From Alteripontixanthobacter muriae (lineage in GTDB: Bacteria > Pseudomonadota > Alphaproteobacteria > Sphingomonadales > Sphingomonadaceae), in the NCBI RefSeq assembly GCF_013336795.1, contig NZ_JAAFZT010000035.1, positions 393,048 to 441,128 on the forward strand: 48,081 bases of DNA, written 5' to 3'. The translations under genes and the position numbers were made by a program. How positions within the stretch are numbered: position 1 is the stretch's first letter; each line of letters begins with the position of its first letter. The notes below the pieces were generated by a model. The model searched no databases. It had not been told where the DNA came from and saw only the letters and a list, made by a program, of their open reading frames with translations. Positions 37,393-45,085 of the stretch are shown here, piece by piece.

Positions 37393-37842
37393 ATGAGTTT
37401 CACGATTAATGTTAAAAAGAAGAGCATGAGCTCTCAGGGCAGCGCCAAGCCTCGCGATGAAAATGGTCGATTTAGGCAGGGGTTCAGCGGCAATCCCGCC
37501 GGCCGCCCCCGCAAGCGTCCTGAGGTTCCAAAACATCTCTTTGAGCAGATCGGCGATGCCCTGAGCGCCAAGACCATGGTTCCGGGACCAAATGGAAAAG
37601 ACGTGAGTGCATCTTGCTACGAGGCCGTGGTACAGGCGCTTGTTGGCGCGCTCCCGGCGGCGAAGCCCAAGGAATTGTTGAGCATACTTGCCAAGATGGA
37701 GGAGCTTGGGGTCTTCGCTGGAATGCGCCAGAAGGCTGAGCCGCCCGCCAAAAGTACAGTAAGCGAGGCAGACCTTGAACTGCTGGCGCGCCTCAAAAAG
37801 GTTTGCAGCGAAGAGCAGCTGGCTATGTTCCTGAAGGGTTAG
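37393..37842 (+). CDS. DUF5681 domain protein
   Basis: A 149-aa protein with the DUF5681 landmark DENGRFRQGFSGNPAGRPRK near its N-terminus (about residues 22-41). The family is found mainly in phages, plasmids and islands, often near terminase or transfer genes, and its function is unknown. A C-terminal helical part (SEADLELLARLKKVCSEEQL) follows. GGAGG stands seven bases before the ATG at 37393, which fixes the start; the frame opens earlier at 37306. It is the first gene after the core segment and marks the change to accessory DNA. No phage partner is beside it. Confidence 0.72.
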   Translation: MSFTINVKKKSMSSQGSAKPRDENGRFRQGFSGNPAGRPRKRPEVPKHLFEQIGDALSAKTMVPGPNGKDVSASCYEAVVQALVGALPAAKPKELLSILAKMEELGVFAGMRQKAEPPAKSTVSEADLELLARLKKVCSEEQLAMFLKG

Positions 37843-38342
37843 CAACGGAGCTGTGCAGTGTGCGGAGCAAGCCTAGTTTCGCAGATACAGGCCCGGGTGC
37901 AGTCAAGCGTTACCGCCGCGAAGCTATATCGGCGGTGTTCGTATCTAATGAAAGGATAAAAGAGGGCATGTGCATGCGGGCGGGTAGAACGCTGTGCCGG
38001 ACAGGTTGCAAGCGCCGGATTTGCTGATTGGCGCATGATTACCGCGGTGAGGGCTTTGGGCCGAGGGCATGCTGCGCAAGCGGAGTTACATGTCCCGGCG
38101 CAAAGCTACCGTGCTCCACCACTTCTGTGCCGCCTCAGCAACAAGTGTCTATTTACAAAGCTTTTTTCACGCTCTGTCCTGCGAGGCTCTCGCCTTGCCG
38201 AGTTCGCCTCCGAAAAGCGGAACGGACCCTCGGCGCGTCCATTGGTTAAGTATACGAGGCGCTGCAAAGCGCTAACGGCGAAGGAGGCGCGTCGACGCGC
38301 TCCTTAAGACGCCATCTCACACAAAATCAGGAGAAACCAAAC
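37843..38342. other. 500-bp stretch without a supported gene; GC-rich hairpin at 38281-38305
   Basis: Short frames exist on both strands (for example 38028-38307), but none has a ribosome site, recognisable sequence or coding-like composition. A near-perfect hairpin (AAGGAGGCGCG, loop TCGA, CGCGCTCCTT) ends 38 bp before the PRC-barrel start. It has no T-run, so a promoter-proximal or mRNA-stability role is as likely as termination. Confidence 0.45.
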
Positions 38343-38738
38343 ATGGTCGACATCATGGAAAAAACCAGGACGGAAAAAACCAGGACATTGGCCCGCGACG
38401 AGACGAACAATCTTATTGCCTCCAACAAGGTCGAAGGCACCGCCGTCTACAACCACAAGGGCGAAAAGCTCGGCAAGATCGAGAACTTCATGGTCGGCAA
38501 GAGAAACGGCCGCGTCGAATATGCAGTCATGAGCTTTGGCGGCATGCTCGGAATGGGCGAAGACCACTACCCGCTGCCGTGGGAAGTGCTTGATTACGAC
38601 ACCGACAAGGGCGGTTACCAGGTCATGATCGACAAGGACAGGCTGAAGGACGCCCCATCCTACAAGCCCGCCTCTGAGCCTGACTTCAATCGCCAATATG
38701 GTGAGCGAGTCTACAGCCATTACGGCGTCGCGTACTAA
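38343..38738 (+). CDS. PRC-barrel domain protein
   Basis: A 131-aa cytoplasmic protein whose core is a PRC-barrel (about residues 24-95): NLIASNKVEGTAVYNHKGEK, LGKIENFMVGKRNGRVEYAV and DHYPLPWEVLDYD. Small PRC-barrel proteins are often stress-induced in alphaproteobacteria; their partners are unknown. The N-terminus carries a perfect tandem duplication, MEKTRTEKTRT, from two 15-base repeats (38357-38371 and 38372-38386). AGGAG precedes the ATG at 38343; an in-frame ATG at 38355 is another start. A strong terminator follows. Confidence 0.85.
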   Translation: MVDIMEKTRTEKTRTLARDETNNLIASNKVEGTAVYNHKGEKLGKIENFMVGKRNGRVEYAVMSFGGMLGMGEDHYPLPWEVLDYDTDKGGYQVMIDKDRLKDAPSYKPASEPDFNRQYGERVYSHYGVAY

Positions 38739-38754
38739 TCACTTGATTCTTGGA

Positions 38755-38782
38755 AAAGAGGGCGGCTTCGGCCGCCCTCTTT
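38755..38782. terminator. Perfect bidirectional terminator (UUCG tetraloop)
   Basis: Twelve-base arms AAAGAGGGCGGC and GCCGCCCTCTTT enclose TTCG. T and A runs at both ends let it serve the PRC-barrel gene on the plus strand and the IHF-like gene, which stops at 38866, on the minus strand. Confidence 0.88.
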
Positions 38783-38865
38783 GTTCGTGCAGGATGGGAT
38801 CGCATTTTCTGAAAGCCAGCTCTCTGCAAAGCGGAGATGGATCCAAACGGACCGCAGCGCGCTCG

Positions 38866-39246
38866 TCAGCGGGCATCCAGCTGCGATGAGAGAAATGGTG
38901 TCCGCCGATTAGAGGCGCGGCTGCGGCTGCTTACTCGCCCGCTGGCGGCAGCAGCTGCAATCCGCTGCTTCAGCAACAGGCTCGGCCTGAAGGTGAGGAC
39001 GCGGCGCGAGGTAATCGGCGCTTCTACTCCAGTCTTCGGATTGCGGCCGATGCGTTCGGCTTTGTCCCGCAGGATGAAACTGCCGAAGCCGGTTATCTTC
39101 ACATTTTCACCGCTCGAAAGAGAACCGCACATGTGTGTGAGAACGCTCTCAACCAGCTGGAGGCTCTCGGCACGGGAGAAACCCATTCGCTTGTTTATCG
39201 TGTCTGCAAGATCCGCTCGCGTAAGTGTACCGCCCATCTCCGTCAT
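38866..39246 (-). CDS. IHF-alpha/HU family nucleoid protein (paralogue)
   Basis: A 126-aa DNA-bending protein. The HU/IHF fold covers about residues 8-100: [56 protein letters not shown] and the DNA-binding arm [22 protein letters not shown]. It is close to IhfA but carries about 25 extra, serine/arginine-rich C-terminal residues ([19 protein letters not shown]). A second, decayed start of the same gene type occurs at 47800-47829. Since IhfA is normally encoded elsewhere in the core genome, I take this as an accessory copy. The ATG at 39246 or the in-frame ATG at 39237 may be used. Confidence 0.85.
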   Translation of the reverse strand: MTEMGGTLTRADLADTINKRMGFSRAESLQLVESVLTHMCGSLSSGENVKITGFGSFILRDKAERIGRNPKTGVEAPITSRRVLTFRPSLLLKQRIAAAAASGRVSSRSRASNRRTPFLSSQLDAR

Positions 39247-39376
39247 ACATTCTCCCTTGCCTAGCCCTCTGCGTGGCCTGTCCATCCGACCCTAACATAG
39301 ATCAAGCTAGCCGCCTTGTCAGTTTCGGCAAGCCATTCTTTGCTCGGCGCCAGCCGCTGCTGCGCTGCCGTTCTCC

Positions 39377-39749
39377 TTAGAGGCGGCCCACCAGCGGCAA
39401 TTCCAGCGATCGCTTCTTCTGACAGAAAAGCCACAAGAGGATGAGCGCCGAAACAAAGGATCCAAGGCTCATGATGAAAGCGGTCGAGGGCAGGGTGAAG
39501 CCTGCAGCGAAGAGCGCCCCCGCGCCGGCGGGGCCGAAAGCTGCGCCCGCTCTTCCCACGCCCACTCCGAAGCCGATGCCGCGTCCGCGCAATTCTGCAG
39601 GGAAAGCCTCAGCGAGGAGAGCGTAGAACGCGACGCCGCCCGAATTGAAGAATACGCCCACCGGGGCTGCTGCCCCGATCAGCGCAAGCCGATCGGTTCC
39701 AACCCGAGCAAACACGTTCACAGCTATCGCTGCGCCAAGCAACGATGAT
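39377..39749 (-). pseudogene. Truncated MFS transporter, C-terminal part only
   Basis: About 124 residues from the end of a major facilitator transporter: LLGAAIAVNVFARVGTDRLA, PVGVFFNSGGVAFYALLAE, the loop AFPAELRGRGIGFG with the MFS-type R-x-x-G-R/K feature, and two further helices ending FVSALILLWLF. The N-terminal two thirds are missing. The frame breaks near 39750, where it joins the end of an unrelated reading frame on the plus strand. The C-terminal tail (SLELPLVGRL) differs from that of the second copy at the right edge. The layout resembles aromatic-acid or sugar carriers, but the substrate is unknown. Confidence 0.8.
39406..39527. repeat. 122-bp direct repeat, left copy (inside truncated MFS gene)
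   Basis: Identical to 47960-48081 except for one base (C at 39423, T at 47977), at an offset of exactly 8,554 bp. Weaker similarity continues leftward through the gap to the start of the IHF-alpha-like gene. The right copy is cut by the window edge, so the true repeat may be longer. Confidence 0.93.
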
Positions 39750-39752
39750 TGA

Positions 39753-39878
39753 TGTGCGCGGAAGGGTGATGCGACAGACCGCTTTGTCGTGATCAACGAG
39801 AACGGCCGCACAAAGCGATTTCTCCAAGGTGAAGCCGTGGCCAAGGATTTGGTTCAGATGGCGAGGGAAGGCGATTGA
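39753..39878 (+). pseudogene. Tail of an unidentified gene, 41 codons
   Basis: An open frame, bounded left by a TGA at 39750-39752 and ending at a TGA at 39876-39878. It reads like real protein (DRFVVINENGRTKRFLQ, then GEAVAKDLVQMAREGD), but it has no plausible start. It abuts the truncated MFS gene, so both appear to have been cut at the same junction. I do not recognise the family. Confidence 0.4.
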
Positions 39879-40309
39879 AGAGCAATCAAGCACCTCTTGG
39901 CGTTTCGGACCACTAAAGAGCAGGAGATGATGGCCTTCAGCCTCCACCCTGAGGATGATAATCCTGTTTAGGACTAGAACTGCCTCCGATCTTGCACCTC
40001 GCCTCTACGGTGAACTCAGCAGGTCACCACATAACGAGCACTGGACGGCGCCTTCTCGCAGATTAACGGTGGATCGGTCCATAGCTAGAAGTTTCCTTGC
40101 CAAATCGCCGCGCGCGCATTGGTTCGGGGGTTTTCGGCTTAGAAATCGCTTTGCTCTCGAAACATCGTTAGCGCGGCGGCCAAATCTGCAGCTGATTGTG
40201 GCTCCGGCGGACACCACCTGAGCTAACCAGTGCTGAAGCTGCCGTCCATCCACCTGTCGAGATGTCCATCATTTCTTTAGCCGCTCCGAGCTGTTTCTGA
40301 CAGGAAAAA

Positions 40310-40327
40310 GTCAACATTGGCGTTGAC
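40310..40327. promoter_or_regulatory. Operator-like inverted repeat, distal copy (GTCAAC-N6-GTTGAC)
   Basis: Perfect six-base arms around ATTGGC. Its centre is exactly 85 bp from that of the matching repeat at 40395-40412, about eight helical turns, so two dimers bound there would face the same side of the DNA. Confidence 0.6.
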
Positions 40328-40394
40328 CGTTTGCTCTCGAGTTACGCGACGAGCGTCCGGCGCCCAGCCACAAAAAAATCGATTTCTGGCCGGA

Positions 40395-40412
40395 ATCAAC
40401 AGCCACGTTGAC
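40395..40412. promoter_or_regulatory. Operator-like inverted repeat, proximal copy, overlapping a TTGACA box
   Basis: ATCAAC-AGCCAC-GTTGAC differs from the distal copy in the outermost base of one arm. It overlaps a perfect -35 box TTGACA at 40408-40413, 61 bp before the amidohydrolase ATG. This is the place for a repressor. The -10 (CAGCTT at 40431) is poor, so an activated promoter is also possible. Confidence 0.6.
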
Positions 40413-40473
40413 ATTTAAAAGCGATTGGCGCAGCTTCTCGAATCAAGATCAAACACTGACTGGAGAAGAAAAG

Positions 40474-41583
40474 ATGATCGGCGGAAAGTTCGTGATCGAC
40501 GCGGTCGTGCATGCCTACAATCACCTGCCCTCCAACTGGGCTGATCCCGTATTGGGAGAAGCGATGGTCGAATTGGCCTACCACCTTGCTGCCGACCCGC
40601 CCAACCCCCGCTACGCGATGAAGCGCGAAGATTACCTGATCGACTGGCAAATTCCGGATGTTGCCAATTTCGTGTTTGGCGAAAGTGACACTGATGTGGC
40701 GGTAATGCATCCGCTTGCGATCGCGGCCTTCAAGGACGGCTACTCTTCCGTGGAAAAGGCGGCAGAAGCACTCGAGACATATCCAAGCCGCTTTATAGGA
40801 GCCTACGCCTGTGTTGATCCGCTGCTGGAAGGCAAGGCGGTCGAGGCGATTGCGGTTCAGGCCGAATTGCTGAAACCGCTGGGCCTCAAACTATATCCCA
40901 CTAGTTGGGACGGACAAAAGCCGGTCAGCTGGCGCATGAACGACCCCAAGTTGATTTACCCGCTCTACGAAGCCGCGCAGCGGCAAGGCATCAAGACTGT
41001 CGCGGTGCACAAAGCGGTGCCGATCGGGCCGTTTGCCGTAGGCGATGCATACAATCCAGGCGATCTCGAACTCGCTGCAACCGATTTCCCTGACCTTAAT
41101 TTCGAGATCGTCCACGGAGGTCTCGCCTTTCTGGAGGAGACCGCGTGGTTGCTGGCGCGCTTCGGCAACATTGCCATCAACATGGAAATACAGAACATTT
41201 TGGTAGAACGGCGCCCGCGCGCTTTCGCCGAAACAGTGCTCGGTCTTTGCCGGGTCGGCGGATCGGATATGCTGGACCGGATGTTCTGGGGCACCGGCGG
41301 CACCCTAGCTCATAACCAGCCCGCGCTCGAAGCGTTCGACCGGTTTGAATTCCCGGAGGACCTGCTCGATCAGGCGGGGCTCTTCAAGCCTATTCGCCAG
41401 CTAACCGAACAGGACAAGGCCAACATCTTGGCGAATAATTTCGCTCGCCTGCACGACCTCGATCTGGCGGCGATTAAGGAAGGCGTCAAAAACGACCAAT
41501 TCTCGCGTTCGGAAGGTGCGGCACCGGCAGCTCCTTTTTCCACCTTGTCCCATATGAATCGCGGGGAGACGATCTATGCCTGA
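40474..41583 (+). CDS. Amidohydrolase-2 family protein with degraded metal site
   Basis: A 369-aa TIM-barrel protein of the amidohydrolase 2 (ACMSD-like, PF04909) superfamily. The first metal motif, normally DxHxH, reads D9-A-V-V-H13, so the first His is missing. The later His residues are present (VAVHKAVP, H179; FEIVHGGLAF, H214). The usual terminal Asp is Gly275 in FWGTGGTLAHN. Loss of two ligands suggests it is not a normal hydrolase. Its 3' end overlaps the DUF59 gene by eight bases. As I recall, similar amidohydrolase-DUF59 pairs accompany soluble di-iron monooxygenases in actinobacterial propane operons, where a maturation role is suspected. The ATG at 40474 follows GGAGAAGAA. Confidence 0.82.
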   Translation: MIGGKFVIDAVVHAYNHLPSNWADPVLGEAMVELAYHLAADPPNPRYAMKREDYLIDWQIPDVANFVFGESDTDVAVMHPLAIAAFKDGYSSVEKAAEALETYPSRFIGAYACVDPLLEGKAVEAIAVQAELLKPLGLKLYPTSWDGQKPVSWRMNDPKLIYPLYEAAQRQGIKTVAVHKAVPIGPFAVGDAYNPGDLELAATDFPDLNFEIVHGGLAFLEETAWLLARFGNIAINMEIQNILVERRPRAFAETVLGLCRVGGSDMLDRMFWGTGGTLAHNQPALEAFDRFEFPEDLLDQAGLFKPIRQLTEQDKANILANNFARLHDLDLAAIKEGVKNDQFSRSEGAAPAAPFSTLSHMNRGETIYA

Positions 41584-41914
41584 TCTGGAGCAGCAAATTC
41601 GCATTGCGCTGGACGAGATCAAGGATCCCTGCAGTCTTGCTGCGGGCTACGGAATGGGCATTTCCGAGATGGGCTTGGTCAAGAGCGTGTCGATTTCCGA
41701 TCGGGGCGATGTGACCATTGCCCTTCGGCTGACTTCGCCTTTCTGCCACATGATCGGTTTTTTCAAGAAAGAGGCCATGCGCATCGTTTCTGATCTGCCT
41801 GAGGTCCGCAGCGTGGAAATGACTGCAGATCAGGGGCTCGATTGGTCGCCGCGCAACATCGATCCAGCAGCGGAAACTCGGCGGCAGGAGGCTTTGGCGA
41901 CCCTAAGCATCTGA
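41576..41914 (+). CDS. DUF59 (MIP18/PaaD-like) iron-sulfur or metal-site assembly protein
   Basis: A 112-aa protein of the DUF59/MIP18 family, whose members (SufT, PaaD) help insert iron-sulfur or other metal centres into client enzymes. Landmarks are IRIALDEIKDPCSLAAGYGM, MGLVKSVSI and RLTSPFCHMIGFF; Cys in DPCS and in SPFC fit the family. It overlaps the amidohydrolase-like gene by eight bases, and 58 bp separate it from the TonB receptor. No oxygenase or hydroxylase client is encoded in the cassette, which leaves its target open. Confidence 0.83.
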   Translation: MPDLEQQIRIALDEIKDPCSLAAGYGMGISEMGLVKSVSISDRGDVTIALRLTSPFCHMIGFFKKEAMRIVSDLPEVRSVEMTADQGLDWSPRNIDPAAETRRQEALATLSI

Positions 41915-41972
41915 GAGCCTGAATGGATGAGCCGAAGATCCCGCAAGTAGACAGGGACTATGGGGAGAGAGC

Positions 41973-44327
41973 ATGAAAGATTCTAACAAAGTTTGTCGCT
42001 TGCTGGCAGGAGCCAGCCTCCTGACGCTGCCAGTTGCGCAGGCCGGCGCCCAAACCATCGCCGAACCGGCCTCCGAAGTTGCGACCGAGCAAGATGAGGC
42101 AATCGACGGCAGGGTGATCATTGTCACGGCCCAGCGTCGCTCTGAGGATCTTTCCAAGACACCCGTCGCGGTCACCGTCGTCACTGCTGAAGTATTGCAG
42201 GAACTGGCGATCGTCACCGAGGCGGATCTGCAGGCCGTAACTCCCGGCCTGATCGTGAAAACGGGGCAGAACGACAATCAGCTAAACTTTTCCTTGCGCG
42301 GCCAATCGGTCGATCCGTTTTCCAGCTCGCGCCCTAGCGTGCTACCTTACTTCAATGAAGTCCAGGTGGGGGGAGTGGGTGGCACTTCCCTGTATGATCT
42401 AGAGTCAGTGCAGGTTCTCAAGGGGCCGCAAGGCACACTATTCGGTCGCAATGCGACTGGCGGGGCGGTGCTTTATACCAGCAAGCGGCCGGACGACTAC
42501 TTCAATGGGTTCGCCACCGTGAGGGTAGGAAACTATGACGCGCTGCAAATCGAAGGAGCAATAAACCTGCCGCTCGCTGCGGACGGTGCCGCCGCATTGC
42601 GAATCGCGGGTTTCCTGCAGCGCCGAGACGGTTTCCAATTTAACCTTTTTCGTGATGAGTTTCTGGGTGAAGTAAGCAAGGAAGGCCTACGTGCCAGTCT
42701 CGCCTTCGAGCCGAGCCCCGGTCTCCGCAACGATCTAGTTGTCGATTACGGCCATAGCGACGGCAAAAGCCTTTCCAGCGTGGTCTATAACGTACTCCCC
42801 TTAGGTGAACCTGCCTTCGTGCCGTTCAACTTTCTATTTTCGCCCTTGGTTGACCAGGCATTCGGACCGGGCACCTTTGATGCCTATTTGGCGGCCAACC
42901 CAAAGGTCGACCCCGAGGGACTAATTGCCTTTGCCGAGAAGCAAGAAGCTCGCGGGCCGTATACCGTCGATGTGGACTCGCCAAATTTTTATCGCCAGAA
43001 CAAGTGGATAGTGTCTAATATCACTACATTCGATATCGGCGAGGAAACTGAGCTAAAAAATGTGTTTGGCTTCGTGCGCACCGACTTTGCCGGGGCCGGC
43101 GAATTCGATGGCACGCCGTTCGGCGGCGATGCCAATGGTCCGGACGGACGCGCGGGAGTCATCGAGCAATATAGTAATGAGTTGCAGGTGCTCGGGGAAA
43201 TCGCCGAAGGCCGGCTCGACTACGTGGCTGGTATCTTTCTCTCCTACGAAACCGATGAGACCCGATCGCAAAGCATCATCTTTGATTTCCGCCCCATCTC
43301 CCCGCCAACCGAACAGATCAACAATGGCAGGTTCACCAACCAAACTGCGGCGGGTTACGCCCAAGGTACATATGAACTGACCCCAAAGCTCGGACTCACG
43401 GCAGGTGCGCGCTACACGATCGAAAATATCAAATTCGAGCGGGCAGCCGATGACACCTATGTTACCAGTCCGCTGCCGCAATATGACTTCGATCAGGAAC
43501 GCACGTTCAAAGGGTTGAGCTGGACGCTGGGCGTGGATTACGAGGCTTCTGACGAACTGCTCCTTTATGCCAAAAATCGGCGAAGCTTCCGCAGTGGTGG
43601 TTTTAACTATTTCGCACCGCCGGTTGAGGGCTCAGGTAATGCGGCGGGTGGTGGGTACGAGCCGGAAACGGCAACCGATGTCGAACTAGGATTAAAGTAC
43701 CGCGCCAATGGGCCCCTGCCGGTACGATTTAACTTGGCCGCTTACCAGATGTGGATCGAGGATGTGCAGCGCGCCTACTATGCACAGATCTTCGGCAATC
43801 TCGTCGCAATCACCGTGAATGTACCCGAAGCGGAAGTTCGCGGCGTTGAGCTTGACGGCGCAATCGAGCCTACGCCTTGGCTAACATTGGGCGGAAGCGT
43901 CAATTATACCGATGCCAAATTTACCGAGAACATAGTGGAGGTGGTTGGTAACCCGGCGGCGGAGTTCGACACTTATCCCGATACTCCGGAGTGGTCGGGC
44001 GTGGTGTATGCGGACCTCGAAGCGCCTCTGACCAACCGTTTAAGCCTGAACGTGCGCGGCGATATATATGCTCAGACTCGCACGTTCTTCAGTTCTACCG
44101 CCCTCAGTCTGACGCGCGGGGCAGAAATTCCTGGGTACGAGCTCGTCAATCTGCGGGTTGGCATCCAGGACGAGCAATCGGGGCTTTCCCTGGCTGGTAT
44201 CGTCAAGAACGTGACTGACACGGTGTATTACACTGGCGGCGTGGGCTTCGCGAACATTTTCTCCCTTAACACCGCGGTCCCAGGCGAGCCGCGAACCTTT
44301 CTCATCGAAGCGAAATATCGCTTCTGA
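41973..44327 (+). CDS. TonB-dependent outer-membrane receptor
   Basis: A 784-aa energy-coupled uptake channel in the outer membrane. A signal peptide (MKDSNKVCRLLAGASLLTLP, cleaved near AGAQ) and a TonB-box-like region (VIIVTAQRRSEDLSKTPVAV) lead to the plug domain (about residues 50-160, with LNFSLRGQSVDPF and LKGPQGTLFGRNATGGAV). A 22-strand barrel with LTAGARYTIENIKF follows, and the last residues IEAKYRF end in Phe. It looks like the sphingomonad receptors linked to catabolism rather than to siderophores. A strong GGGGAGAG site precedes the ATG. It sits in the middle of the cassette, suggesting it imports the substrate that the flanking enzymes act on. Confidence 0.93.
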   Translation: MKDSNKVCRLLAGASLLTLPVAQAGAQTIAEPASEVATEQDEAIDGRVIIVTAQRRSEDLSKTPVAVTVVTAEVLQELAIVTEADLQAVTPGLIVKTGQNDNQLNFSLRGQSVDPFSSSRPSVLPYFNEVQVGGVGGTSLYDLESVQVLKGPQGTLFGRNATGGAVLYTSKRPDDYFNGFATVRVGNYDALQIEGAINLPLAADGAAALRIAGFLQRRDGFQFNLFRDEFLGEVSKEGLRASLAFEPSPGLRNDLVVDYGHSDGKSLSSVVYNVLPLGEPAFVPFNFLFSPLVDQAFGPGTFDAYLAANPKVDPEGLIAFAEKQEARGPYTVDVDSPNFYRQNKWIVSNITTFDIGEETELKNVFGFVRTDFAGAGEFDGTPFGGDANGPDGRAGVIEQYSNELQVLGEIAEGRLDYVAGIFLSYETDETRSQSIIFDFRPISPPTEQINNGRFTNQTAAGYAQGTYELTPKLGLTAGARYTIENIKFERAADDTYVTSPLPQYDFDQERTFKGLSWTLGVDYEASDELLLYAKNRRSFRSGGFNYFAPPVEGSGNAAGGGYEPETATDVELGLKYRANGPLPVRFNLAAYQMWIEDVQRAYYAQIFGNLVAITVNVPEAEVRGVELDGAIEPTPWLTLGGSVNYTDAKFTENIVEVVGNPAAEFDTYPDTPEWSGVVYADLEAPLTNRLSLNVRGDIYAQTRTFFSSTALSLTRGAEIPGYELVNLRVGIQDEQSGLSLAGIVKNVTDTVYYTGGVGFANIFSLNTAVPGEPRTFLIEAKYRF

Positions 44328-44344
44328 CACGGGAGAAGCTGATC

Positions 44345-45085
44345 ATGAGTAACAGGCTAAAAGACAAGGTGGCCATCGTCACAGGCGCGGCATCCGGCAT
44401 GGGGGCGGCAATGGTCGGTCGCTTCGCCGCCGAGGGTGCCATGGTTATAGCAGCGGATATCAGTGATACGATCGAGGATGTGGCTAACCGAGTGGAGGGA
44501 CAATGCCTCTCAATTCAGGTCGACGTCTCATCGGCAGCCGATGTTCGCAAAATGATCGCTTTGGCGAAGGATAAGTTTGGGCGGTTAGATGTTCTGTGTA
44601 ACAACGCCGGTATCCAAGGCCCTCTCGCGCCGACCGCCGAATATGATGATGATGAGTGGGAGCGGGTCATTGCCATAAATCTGACAGGCGTTTATCTGGG
44701 CATGAAACACGCCATTCCGGTGATGCTGGAGACTGGCGGCGGTTCGATCATCAACACGAGTTCGATGGCATCAATCGTCGCATTCCCCTCGTTACCTGCT
44801 TATTCGGCCTCCAAGGGTGGAGTTTCGATCCTCACCCGGCTGACTGCCGCGGAGTATGCCTCCCAGGGAATACGGGTGAACGCAATCGCGCCGGGTGCGA
44901 TCGATACTGGCATGACGCGCAACATGCCGCAGGATTATCTTCAAGGCGCAATCGACGCTACCTTAATGGGTCGCATCGGTACACCTGAAGAGATCGCCAG
45001 TCTCGCCCTGTTCCTGGCCAGCGACGAAGCAAGCTTCATTACCGGCACCGAAACAGCGGTGGACGGGGGTTATACTCTTGTCTGA
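44345..45085 (+). CDS. Short-chain dehydrogenase/reductase
   Basis: A 246-aa NAD(P)-dependent oxidoreductase of the classical SDR family. It has the cofactor motif TGAASGMG, NNAGIQGP and the catalytic set with Ser in NTSSMASI and YSASKGG. A D-rich loop after beta-2 (VIAADISD) favours NAD over NADP. The C-terminus (SFITGTETAVDGGYTLV) is typical. Its substrate is unknown; by context it oxidises an alcohol intermediate of the compound imported by the TonB receptor. It starts 17 bp after the receptor stop, and its end overlaps the GST gene. Confidence 0.9.
   Translation: MSNRLKDKVAIVTGAASGMGAAMVGRFAAEGAMVIAADISDTIEDVANRVEGQCLSIQVDVSSAADVRKMIALAKDKFGRLDVLCNNAGIQGPLAPTAEYDDDEWERVIAINLTGVYLGMKHAIPVMLETGGGSIINTSSMASIVAFPSLPAYSASKGGVSILTRLTAAEYASQGIRVNAIAPGAIDTGMTRNMPQDYLQGAIDATLMGRIGTPEEIASLALFLASDEASFITGTETAVDGGYTLV

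Larger units (their letters stand above)
39879..40473. other. 595-bp gap, with promoter and operators of the catabolic cassette at its right end
   Basis: Frames such as 39955-40221 (+) and 40005-40253 (-) lack ribosome sites and recognisable sequence. The last 165 bp carry two inverted repeats and a TTGACA box. A regulator gene for this promoter is not seen in the gap. Confidence 0.55.

Noticed and set aside
39955-40253. Frames in the gap before the cassette that might be a lost transposase or regulator
   Set aside because: Neither strand gave residues resembling a transposase, integrase or helix-turn-helix protein.
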